A stretch of 39,509 nt of DNA. Origin: Streptomyces muensis. GTDB taxonomy: Bacteria; Actinomycetota; Actinomycetes; Streptomycetales; Streptomycetaceae. The notes under the pieces are model-generated. The model saw only the letters and a list, made by a program, of their open reading frames with translations, searched no databases and was not told the DNA's origin. The translations under genes and the position numbers were made by a program. Of the stretch, positions 32,104 to 39,509 are shown one piece after another; positions within the stretch are counted from its first letter, which is position 1; each line of letters begins with the position of its first letter. The stretch covers positions 1-39,509 of the forward strand of contig NZ_JAKEIP010000055.1 in NCBI RefSeq assembly GCF_021474425.1, read 5' to 3'.

Positions 32104-32144
32104 GGTAACCACCGCTGACCAGCAGTGGAGACGCTGCGGTTACC
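32104..32144 (-). terminator. Candidate hairpin at the end of the NmrA-like gene
   Basis: GGTAACC (32104-32110) and GGTTACC (32138-32144) pair perfectly. The 27-nt interior contains a second short, imperfect stem. The hairpin overlaps the TAA stop of the NmrA-like gene. No T-run follows. The rest of 31965-32139 holds no gene, only the probable SnoaL promoter. Confidence 0.4.
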
Positions 32145-32976
32145 GTGCCGAGACCGCGTCCCAATCCGTCTCGGCCGCGTATACCCGGAAGTCACGCGGC
32201 TCCCGGCCGAGAGCCCGCCGCACACCGTCGGAGAGATAAGCCGTCCGGCCGTCACGAATGGTGTCGAAGAGCTCGTTCATGAAATCCGCGAAATCCCGTG
32301 CGTAGCCCCGCCCGACGAGATGCCGGGCGTATTCCTCGCGGTCCACCACGACCGGGCGGACCTTCCGTCCCGCCGCCTCGGCGATCAGGCCGACGCACTC
32401 GGGGAACGTCATCAGCCGCGGCCCCGACAGAACGTACAGCTCACCCGCGTGCCCCTCCTCGGTGAGCGCGGCCACCGCGACGGCCGCGATGTCCTCGGCG
32501 TCGATGAACGGTTCGACGCCCTCGCCGTCCGGCAGGATCACCTCGCCGGCGGCGACGTCCGGCGCCAGCAGACGGTCCTCGCTGAAGTTCTGCGAGAACC
32601 ACGTGGGCCGCAGGATCGTCCACTCCGTCCCCGACTCCCGCACCGCGCGCTCGGCGGCGAACCTGCCCTCGTCGTGGGCCCATTGCTCCAGGGTCCGCGC
32701 GGAGAGGAACACCAGTCGCCCGACGCCCCGCCGGGTGGCGAACGCGGCGAAGTCCGCGAGGAGTTCCGCCGCGTGCGGCCCCTGTTCGTCCACCACGTAG
32801 ACCGCCTCGACCCCCTCGACGGCCGCCGCCCATGTCTCCTTGTCCCACCAGTCGAAACGCCGAGCGCCCGAGCGGGACGCCACCCTGGCCGTACGCCCGC
32901 GCTCGGCGAGCCGCCGCGCGACGCGGCGGCCCGTCTTGCCCGTACCACCGAGTACCAGAACGGGAGTGTCGTTCAT
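32140..32976 (-). CDS. NmrA-like NAD(P)-binding protein (atypical SDR)
   Basis: A 278-aa Rossmann-fold protein: VLVLGGTGKTGRRVARRL (GxxGxxG at 10-16), then VYVVDEQGPHAAELL, GVGRLVFLSARTLEQW, and TEWTILRPTWFSQNFSEDRL, the standard NmrA/atypical SDR layout. A classical YxxxK pair is not evident, so it may be a reductase, an isomerase or a redox-sensing regulator. ATG 32976 follows GCAGGTGAC. It is transcribed with the FAD monooxygenase and PKS direction (104-bp gap), so it is probably a tailoring reductase of the cluster. Confidence 0.85.
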   Translation of the reverse strand: MNDTPVLVLGGTGKTGRRVARRLAERGRTARVASRSGARRFDWWDKETWAAAVEGVEAVYVVDEQGPHAAELLADFAAFATRRGVGRLVFLSARTLEQWAHDEGRFAAERAVRESGTEWTILRPTWFSQNFSEDRLLAPDVAAGEVILPDGEGVEPFIDAEDIAAVAVAALTEEGHAGELYVLSGPRLMTFPECVGLIAEAAGRKVRPVVVDREEYARHLVGRGYARDFADFMNELFDTIRDGRTAYLSDGVRRALGREPRDFRVYAAETDWDAVSAR

Positions 32977-32983
32977 GTCACCT

Positions 32984-33027
32984 GCCGTCAGAGAGAAGCC
33001 GTCATAGCGAAGCCGTCAGAGAGAAGC
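32984..33027. repeat. Two 16-bp direct repeats upstream of the NmrA-like gene
   Basis: GCCGTCAGAGAGAAGC occurs at 32984-32999 and 33012-33027, 28 bp apart. It lies in the 104-bp gap between the FAD monooxygenase stop and the NmrA start. Possibly a small slippage duplication or a regulator site. Confidence 0.5.
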
Positions 33028-33080
33028 TGTCGGGGAAGTCCGGGGAAAGCCGGAGGGGAAGGGGCAGTGGGGCTCGGTCG

Positions 33081-34409
33081 TCAGGGAGCGGCCGGGGACG
33101 CCGCGCGGACGGCCGACTGGATCTCCGGCGCTACCAGCGCCTCCGGCGGGTCGACCAGGAAGACCACACGGGCGTACGAGGTCAGCAGCGAGTGGTCGCG
33201 GGTGGCCGCCTCCAGGAGCTGCCCCACGTACGCCTGCTCCTCCCGCCACTCCTCGGTGCGCTCGCCCTCGACGCCCGGGAAGGCGAGGTCGGCGCCGGTC
33301 GTCATCGACCACACCGCGTCCACCGCCCCCTCGGCGAGGTCGGTGAAGTACTCCTCGGCACGCGGTGCGCCCGGCCGGGACACATGGTCGCGGAGCACCA
33401 TGGCACCCAGGGCGGCGACCGTCATGCCCTGCCCGTACACCGGGTTGAAGCTGCACACCGCGTCGCCGAGGACGAGCAGCCCGGCGGGGAACGAGGTCAT
33501 CAGCTCGTAGCGGCGGCGCAGGTTCGCCGGGAAGCGGTACGCCACCGGGTCGCCCAGCGGCTCGTGGTCCTTCACGGTGTCGTAGATGTCGGTCCCCGAC
33601 AGTGACTTCAGGAACGTGAGGAACCCCTCCGAGTCATGGGGCGGGTAGTCGCTGAGGAAGCCGTACGCCGTCACCACAGTGCGACCGCCCTCGATGGTGG
33701 CGCAGATCGCGCCGCGCCCCGTCTCCGGCGAGGCCACCACGTCGATGGAGATGTCGTCGCCCATCAGCTCCGGCGGCAGCCGGAAGTACTGCGTGGTGTA
33801 ACCGACCCCGATCCGCTGCTGGTCCTCCGCCACCTCCGGGAAACCCAGCTCCGCCAGCCACGCCGGGGTGCGGGAGCGTCGCCCGGTGGCGTCCACCACC
33901 AGATCCGCGGCCAGCTCGCGCGAGCGGCCGCCCCCCACCACCGACACCCCGACGACCGTCCGCCGGTCCTCCGACGTCAGCAGCCCGGTGATGTCGTGCC
34001 GGTGCAGGAACGACACGTTCGGCAGCGCCCGCACCCGGGTCCGCACCCGCTGCTCCAGGTGCGGCCGGCTCATCGACAGCAGAAGCATGTCCGAGTGGGG
34101 CTGCGGCATCCGCCGCCCCTCCATGACCCAGCGCACATTCGCGGTGACGTCACCGGTCACCGCGCCGGTCGAGATCAGCTCGTCGGTGATGCCGGGCAGC
34201 AACTCCTCGATGATGTGCCGGCCACGCGCCAGCAGGGCGTGGACGTGGTTGCCCTGCGGCACGCCCTTGCGTGGCAGGTCGTCGTCCGTCAGCTCGTCCC
34301 GGTCCACCACGACGACCTCGTCGTACGCGTCCGCCAGCACACGCGCCGCCAGCAGCCCGGCCATGCTCGCGCCCAGCACGATCGCGCGGTTCCGCTCAGC
34401 TGTACCCAC
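33081..34409 (-). CDS. FAD-dependent monooxygenase (epoxidase-like)
   Basis: A 442-aa class A-type flavoprotein monooxygenase. The FAD fold is VLGASMAGLLAARVLADAY (GASMAG at 13-18, then VVVVDRDEL), followed by GVPQGNHVHALLARG, the DLVVDATGRRSRTPAWL segment, and the second FAD motif LLVLGDAVCSFNPVYGQGM. The organisation recalls epoxidases of polyketide pathways such as MonCI/LasC, a recollection, not a search. GTG 34409 has GAGGAG eight bases upstream, and only 54 bp separate it from the PKS stop, so it is co-transcribed. Likely role: epoxidation or hydroxylation of the polyketide chain or ring. Confidence 0.85.
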   Translation of the reverse strand: MGTAERNRAIVLGASMAGLLAARVLADAYDEVVVVDRDELTDDDLPRKGVPQGNHVHALLARGRHIIEELLPGITDELISTGAVTGDVTANVRWVMEGRRMPQPHSDMLLLSMSRPHLEQRVRTRVRALPNVSFLHRHDITGLLTSEDRRTVVGVSVVGGGRSRELAADLVVDATGRRSRTPAWLAELGFPEVAEDQQRIGVGYTTQYFRLPPELMGDDISIDVVASPETGRGAICATIEGGRTVVTAYGFLSDYPPHDSEGFLTFLKSLSGTDIYDTVKDHEPLGDPVAYRFPANLRRRYELMTSFPAGLLVLGDAVCSFNPVYGQGMTVAALGAMVLRDHVSRPGAPRAEEYFTDLAEGAVDAVWSMTTGADLAFPGVEGERTEEWREEQAYVGQLLEAATRDHSLLTSYARVVFLVDPPEALVAPEIQSAVRAASPAAP

Positions 34410-34463
34410 GGTTGTCGCTCCTCACTGTGTAGAAATCCCAGGTCGCGCGCAGGGGGGCGCGGC

Positions 34464-37400
34464 TCATGCGTCGGCCGCCGGCACCCGGTGGGCGTCGGCC
34501 TTCGGGAAGTAGCCGGCGCGCTCGAAGAACCCCACGTACTTCTCGAACAGCTCGCGCCCGATCTCCGGGCACTCGATGCCGGTGCCGACCAGTGCCCGCT
34601 CCGTCTCCGACACGTCCAGCGGCGGGTAGGTCGCGCGGCCGTCGCCCGCCATGAGGGCCTCGAACGCGTCCAGCAGCGGCACCAGCGCGTTGTCGCGGTC
34701 GGCCCGCACCCGCTCCCGCCAGCTGTCCCAGTCCAGGACCGGCAACTCGTAGCCGTACGACCGGAGATGGTCCACGAGGTCGGCGAAGGCCTGGTGCTGC
34801 TCGTTGAACAGGTGGAACGTGCGGCCAGCGGCCTCCTCCCGGGTCGCGAGGGTGGTGATCGTCCCGCTGACGTAGTCCACCGGCACCATGTGGAAGGACC
34901 CGGCGAGCCGGTCCGGCACCGCGCCCGCCCGGAGCAGGCCCTTCAGGCTCAGCCAGACGAAGTCCCTCGTCTGGCAGGCACCGGCCCGCTGGTCGCCGCA
35001 GACCACGTCCACCCGGTACATCGAGACCGGCAGCCCGCGCTCCCGCGCGATCCCGATGACCTGCTCGGCGACCCACTTGCTCTGCAGATAGCCGTTCCAC
35101 AGCTCCTCGGCGGGGCCGGTCGGGTCGGTCACCTTCGCCGGGACGCCTTCGGCGCCGGGCGCGGGCGCCGGGAAGACACCGCTCGTCGAGACATGGTGCA
35201 CGGGAACGGTGCGGTGCCGGGCGGCCAGCCGCAGCACCTCCCGCGTCCCGTCCACATTGGACCGCCGCAACTCGGTGTAGGGCCGCAGCCAGCTCACCGT
35301 GGCACCCGCGTGGTAGACGACGTCGACGAAGCGCGCCAGATCGTCGAACTCGTCCTCCGTCAGCCCCAGCCGTGGCGCGGAGAGGTCGCCGACGACCACG
35401 GAGATCCGGTCCGGGTCCACCTCGTCGAGGACTTCGTACCACTCCAGGTTCGCCCGCAGTCGCCGTTCGGCGTCGGCCCGGTCGGCGCCGCGCACCAGGC
35501 AGTGCACACGAGCCCGGGTCGAGCGCATCAGGTCGCGCAGGAGGAACGCCCCGAGGAACCCGGTGGCCCCGGTCAGAAGGATCTCGCGGGGGTTGACGGA
35601 GACCCGGCTGATCTCGCCGGCCGGCCATACGTCGTCGTCGAGCCGCACCTCCGCGACGAAGTCCACGGCCGCGGGGGCCGCTTCCGCGGCCGTCGTGAGC
35701 AGTTCGGCGCACAGGTGCCTCGTCAGCGCCGCCGGGGTCGGGTGCTCGAAGACCACGGAGGCGGAGAGCCGGAGTCCCGTGGCGGCGCCGAGCCGGTTGC
35801 GCAGCTCCACCGAGATCAGCGAGTCGAAGCCGAGTTCGGTGAAGAGCCGGTCGGGGCCGATCGCGGACGTGTCGCCGTGCCCGAGCACCAGGGCGACCTC
35901 GGCGCGCACGAACTCCGCCACGATCTCGCGCTGCCGCTCCTCCGGCAGCCCGTCGAGGCGCTGCGCAAGCGACCGCGTGTCCGCGGCGTCGTCCCCGGCG
36001 GACGGCCGGGCAGGTGTCCGCGCCAGACCGGCGAAGACGATCGGGACCTGGGCGGGGCGGGCGCGCAGGGCGGCCACGTCGAGGGGTGTGGCCACCAGCG
36101 CCGGCCGGCCCAGCCGCAACGCGGCGTCGAGGAGACCCGGGCCGTGCTCCTCGGTCACCGGCAGCAGACCGGTGCGGGCGATCCGCTTCAGGTCGGCCTC
36201 GCCGAGTGCGCCGCCCATGCCGCCGGCCGCGTCCCACAGGCCCCACGCCACCGAGGTCGCGGGCAGACCGCCGGCGGCACGGTGCTCGGCGAGCGCGTCG
36301 AGGAAGGCGTTCGCGGCGGCGTAGTTGGCCTGGCCGGGACCGCCCACGAGACCCGCCACCGAAGAGAACAGTACGAACGCTGACAGATCGTGATCGTGCG
36401 TCAGCTCGTGCAGGTTCCATGCCGCCTCCACCTTGGGGCGCAGCACGGCCGCCAGCCGCTTTGGGGTCAGGTCCGCGATCATCCCGTCGTCGTTCACGCC
36501 GGCCGTGTGCACGACCCCGGTGAGGGGGTGCTCCGCCGGGACGGTCGCGAGCAGGGCACCGAGGGCCTCCCGGTCCGCCAGGTCGCAGGCCGTGATCGTC
36601 ACCTTGGCGCCCAGCTCGGCCAGCTCGTCGGCGAGTGCGTCCGCACCGGGGGCCGCCGGGCCGCTGCGGCTGACCAGCAGCAGCCGGGACACCCCGTGCT
36701 CCCGGACCAGGTGCCGCGCGAAGAGGGCACCCAGCGCCCCCGTACCACCGGTGATCAGGACCGTGCCGTCGCGCCGCCAGGGCGTGGGCGCCGGCACGTC
36801 GTCGGCCGGCGCCGGCCGGGCCACACGCGGGACCAGCACCGTCCCGCCGCGCACCGCGACCTGGGGTTCGCCGGAGGCGACGATCGAGGGCAGGGCCTCC
36901 GCCGACGCCGGGTCGTCGTCCAGGTCGACCAGCATGATCCGGCCGGGCATCTCCGACTGGGCCGAGCGCAGCAGACCCCACACCGGGGCGGCGACCAGGT
37001 CGGACACCCCGGCCCGCCGGTCGGCGCCCCGGCCGGTGGCGACCGCGCCGCGGGTCACCACGACCAGCGGGGTGTCGGCCGACCGCTCGTCCGACGGCCA
37101 GGACCGGACGAGGGCCAGCGCCCGCCGCGTCGCCTCCTGTGCCCGTGCCGCCACATCACCGCCCGGCGCGAACACGAACGGGGCGAGCAGCGCGTCGAAC
37201 GGGACCGGCGAGTCCAGGGCCGTGTCCACATCGGCGATCCTGCGGACGTCCTCGAACCCGAGGTCCCCGCAGCCCGTCTCCAGCACGGCCAGCGCGGCGC
37301 AGTCCCGGCCCGCCGGAACGACCGGGTTCCAGGCGACCCGGAACAGCGAGTCCAGCGGACGCGACCGGGCCACGGCGACCTCGGCCGCGCCGACCGGGCG

Positions 37401-39509
37401 GGCGACGGCCGAGGCGATCGACGCGACCGGCCGCCCGGACGGGTCGGCGAGCCGTACCGCCCAGCCCCCCTCGGCACCGGGGGTCAGCCGCACCCGCAGC
37501 GCGGAGGCGCCCACCGCATGCAGCCGGGCCCCGCGCACCTCCGCGACGACCCCGCCCCGCCCGGCCGCGAGCAGCGTGCCGTGCAGGGCGGCCTCCAGCA
37601 GCGCCGGGTGCAGCCCGTACCCGTCGACGTGCGTGTCCTCGGCGGGCGCGACCTCGGCGAACAGCTCCCCGTCGCGCTGCCAGACGGCCGAGACACCCGG
37701 ATACGCCGCCCGCTCCCCGTCGGCCCCGTCCAGGGCCTCCGCGCCCGCCGGCGGCCAGGCCCCCAGCTCGAACGGGGCCTCCCGGCCGGCGGGACTCAGA
37801 GTCCCCGAGGCGGCGACGGTCCACGCCGGGTGGTCCTCGTCGGCGCCCGTGTGGACGGTGAAGGCGCGGGTGCCCGTGGGGTCCGGCGCGCCGACGGTCA
37901 ACTGGACCCGGACCCGGGAGCGTTCGGGGAGGACGAGGGGGCGGCGCACGGTCAGCTCGTCCACCACCGTGCAGCCGACCTCGTCGGCGGCGCGGAACAC
38001 CACGTCCAGCAGCGCGGAGACGGGCAGCACGACCTCGCCGTGGCGGGTGTGCCCGGCGAGCCACGGGGCCGAGCGGGCCGTGAGACGAGCGGTGAGGACC
38101 AGCTCGTCACGGCCGGCGATCTCGACTGCCGCGTCCACCAGCGGATGGCCGGCCGCACCCCCGGAGCGCCCGGACGCCTCGGCGGGGCCGGACTCCAGCC
38201 AGTAGCGCTTCCGCTGGAACGCGTAGCTCGGCAGGTCCACCCGCCGCCGGGGCCCGGCGGGGGCGAAGAAGGCCGGCCAGTCCACGGGCAAGCCCGCGCT
38301 CCACAGCCGCCCCAGCGCCGTCACCGCGGCCATGGGCTCGGACAGGCCGGACCGTACGGCGGCGACGGCGGTCACCGTGCCGACGCCGGACACGCAGTCG
38401 TCGACCATCGCCGTCAGCACCCCGGCCGGGCCCAGCTCCAGGGTGGTGGTCACCTGCCGCTCGGCGAGGGTGCGGACCGCGTCCAGGAAGCGGACCGTCT
38501 GCCGCACCTGCTGGATCCAGTAGTCGGGCGAACGCAGTTCCGCCTCGGTGGCGATGCGGCCGGTGACCGTGGACACCAGGGGGATCTCCGGCGCGTTCAG
38601 GGACACGCCCCGCACGACCCGGCCGAACTCCTCCAGCATCGGCTCCATCAGAGGGGAGTGGAACGCGTGGCTGACCATCAGCCGCTTGGTCGCGCGGCCC
38701 CACGAGCGGACCGTGGACGTGATCCCGGCGACCGCGTCCTCGTCGCCCGACACCACCGTGGACGAGGGGCCGTTGAACGCCGCCACGCCCACGCGCCCGC
38801 CGGCCCCGGCGAGGAGCGGCTCGACCTCGTCGGCCGTGGCCTGCAGCGCCACCATCGCCCCGCCCCTCGGCAGAGCCTGCATCAGCCGGCCCCGGGCGGC
38901 GACCACGACCGCCGCGTCCGCGACGGTGAGGACGCCCGCCACATGCGCGGCGGCCAGTTCACCGACCGAGTGCCCGGCGAGCAGGTCGGGCCGTACGCCC
39001 CATGACTCGAACAGTCGGTACAGCGCCACCTCGACGGCGAACAGGGCGGGCTGGGCGTAGCCCGTCTCGTCGAGTCGGTCGCCCGACGCGATCACTTCGC
39101 GCAGCGGCCGGTCCAGCAGCGGGTCGAGGTGCGCGCACACCTCGTCGAAAGCCGCCGCGAACGCCGGGAACGCGGCGTGCAGTTCGAGGCCCATCGAGGC
39201 GCGCTGGGCACCCTGCCCCGTGAACAGGAAGCCGAGCCTGCCGGTGCCGGCCGCGCCGCGCGGCAGGGCCGGGGCCACCGCGTCCGGCGTGAACGCGCGC
39301 AGCGCGGCGAGGAGTTCGGCGCGATCGGCGCCCACCACCACGGCCCGGTGCTCCAGCCCGGCCCGCGTGGTGGCCAGCGCGTGCGCCACGTCCTGCGCCG
39401 ACACCTCAGGATGCCGCTCGACGAACTCGGCCAGCCGCTCCGCCTGCGCCACAACGGCACCGGCGGTCCGCGCGGACAGGGGCCAGGGAATGGCGGGGAG
39501 GGGGACCGG
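34464..39509 (-). CDS. Type I polyketide synthase, terminal module with thioester-reductase release (5' end outside window)
   Basis: The last 1681 aa of a modular PKS; the frame is open at the right edge in the KS-AT linker. Numbering is from the first visible residue. AT (about 90-420): Ser181 in GHSVGE and HAFHS (281-285) predict malonyl-CoA. DH (about 455-720): His487 in HTRHGEVVLP, but the usual Asp of HPALLDAALH is Glu639. KR (from 920): TGGTGALG, NDD motif (predicted B-type), Ser in FSSVAG, Tyr1063. ACP: Ser1230 in LGFDSL. TR (about 1305-1660): GATGFLG and Y1474-x3-K1478, so the chain is reduced off as aldehyde or alcohol. There is no ER and no TE. Confidence 0.93.
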   Translation of the reverse strand, partial: PVPLPAIPWPLSARTAGAVVAQAERLAEFVERHPEVSAQDVAHALATTRAGLEHRAVVVGADRAELLAALRAFTPDAVAPALPRGAAGTGRLGFLFTGQGAQRASMGLELHAAFPAFAAAFDEVCAHLDPLLDRPLREVIASGDRLDETGYAQPALFAVEVALYRLFESWGVRPDLLAGHSVGELAAAHVAGVLTVADAAVVVAARGRLMQALPRGGAMVALQATADEVEPLLAGAGGRVGVAAFNGPSSTVVSGDEDAVAGITSTVRSWGRATKRLMVSHAFHSPLMEPMLEEFGRVVRGVSLNAPEIPLVSTVTGRIATEAELRSPDYWIQQVRQTVRFLDAVRTLAERQVTTTLELGPAGVLTAMVDDCVSGVGTVTAVAAVRSGLSEPMAAVTALGRLWSAGLPVDWPAFFAPAGPRRRVDLPSYAFQRKRYWLESGPAEASGRSGGAAGHPLVDAAVEIAGRDELVLTARLTARSAPWLAGHTRHGEVVLPVSALLDVVFRAADEVGCTVVDELTVRRPLVLPERSRVRVQLTVGAPDPTGTRAFTVHTGADEDHPAWTVAASGTLSPAGREAPFELGAWPPAGAEALDGADGERAAYPGVSAVWQRDGELFAEVAPAEDTHVDGYGLHPALLEAALHGTLLAAGRGGVVAEVRGARLHAVGASALRVRLTPGAEGGWAVRLADPSGRPVASIASAVARPVGAAEVAVARSRPLDSLFRVAWNPVVPAGRDCAALAVLETGCGDLGFEDVRRIADVDTALDSPVPFDALLAPFVFAPGGDVAARAQEATRRALALVRSWPSDERSADTPLVVVTRGAVATGRGADRRAGVSDLVAAPVWGLLRSAQSEMPGRIMLVDLDDDPASAEALPSIVASGEPQVAVRGGTVLVPRVARPAPADDVPAPTPWRRDGTVLITGGTGALGALFARHLVREHGVSRLLLVSRSGPAAPGADALADELAELGAKVTITACDLADREALGALLATVPAEHPLTGVVHTAGVNDDGMIADLTPKRLAAVLRPKVEAAWNLHELTHDHDLSAFVLFSSVAGLVGGPGQANYAAANAFLDALAEHRAAGGLPATSVAWGLWDAAGGMGGALGEADLKRIARTGLLPVTEEHGPGLLDAALRLGRPALVATPLDVAALRARPAQVPIVFAGLARTPARPSAGDDAADTRSLAQRLDGLPEERQREIVAEFVRAEVALVLGHGDTSAIGPDRLFTELGFDSLISVELRNRLGAATGLRLSASVVFEHPTPAALTRHLCAELLTTAAEAAPAAVDFVAEVRLDDDVWPAGEISRVSVNPREILLTGATGFLGAFLLRDLMRSTRARVHCLVRGADRADAERRLRANLEWYEVLDEVDPDRISVVVGDLSAPRLGLTEDEFDDLARFVDVVYHAGATVSWLRPYTELRRSNVDGTREVLRLAARHRTVPVHHVSTSGVFPAPAPGAEGVPAKVTDPTGPAEELWNGYLQSKWVAEQVIGIARERGLPVSMYRVDVVCGDQRAGACQTRDFVWLSLKGLLRAGAVPDRLAGSFHMVPVDYVSGTITTLATREEAAGRTFHLFNEQHQAFADLVDHLRSYGYELPVLDWDSWRERVRADRDNALVPLLDAFEALMAGDGRATYPPLDVSETERALVGTGIECPEIGRELFEKYVGFFERAGYFPKADAHRVPAADA

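Overview
The window is chromosomal DNA from a high-GC actinomycete, almost certainly a Streptomyces. GC is very high throughout and concentrated in third codon positions. Other signs are GTG starts, a sigma-R-type promoter, an F420-type luciferase-like oxidoreductase, a SARP regulator, and rare TTA codons in a secondary-metabolism cluster. There are three zones.

Zone 1 (about 1-17.7 kb) is conserved chromosomal DNA with intact genes. They are an HSL-type esterase, a TerC membrane protein, a luciferase-like oxidoreductase behind a MerR-type promoter, a zinc-ribbon mini-protein divergent from a LysR regulator, and an NADPH-dependent FMN reductase divergent from a TetR regulator with two shared palindromes. 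Next comes a compact aromatic-catabolism operon (LacI regulator, 4-hydroxybenzoate hydroxylase PobA, benzaldehyde-type dehydrogenase). It is followed by a thioredoxin with a sigma-R promoter divergent from a flavoprotein disulfide reductase, an ABC-F ATPase preceded by a tiny leader ORF, a peptide deformylase, a PepSY membrane protein, two translationally coupled MarR regulators, and a pirin.

Zone 2 (about 17.7-22.7 kb) is a decayed accessory strip. It holds a frameshifted secreted-protein gene, a frameshifted TnsA-like transposase endonuclease gene, a small four-cysteine secreted protein (DUF6355-like) between two 59-bp direct repeats, a decapitated MFS exporter, a second small secreted protein, the tail of an IS5-type transposase, and an AraC gene broken by at least two frameshifts. 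It reads as a scar of repeated insertion and deletion beside the biosynthetic cluster.

Zone 3 (about 22.7 kb to the right edge) is the left part of a type I polyketide cluster. It contains a type II thioesterase and a SARP activator with a TTA codon at position 9, a degenerate cyclase-like domain and an AAA ATPase. The tailoring genes are a P450 with an atypical I-helix, a Tat-exported flavin amine oxidase, an imine reductase (also with a TTA codon), a SnoaL/NTF2-like protein, an NmrA-like reductase and an FAD monooxygenase. A GlxA/AraC regulator sits among them. At the edge lies the last PKS module (AT-DH-KR-ACP), ending in a thioester-reductase (TR) domain; its KS and any earlier modules lie outside the window.

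The working model is a polyketide alkaloid pathway. The chain would leave the PKS reductively as an aldehyde, be aminated by a transaminase not seen here, close to a cyclic imine, be reduced by the imine reductase, and be oxidised by the FAD monooxygenase, P450 and exported amine oxidase. Related logic is known for cyclizidine, indolizomycin, iminimycin, streptazone and coelimycin. The exact product cannot be read from this window.
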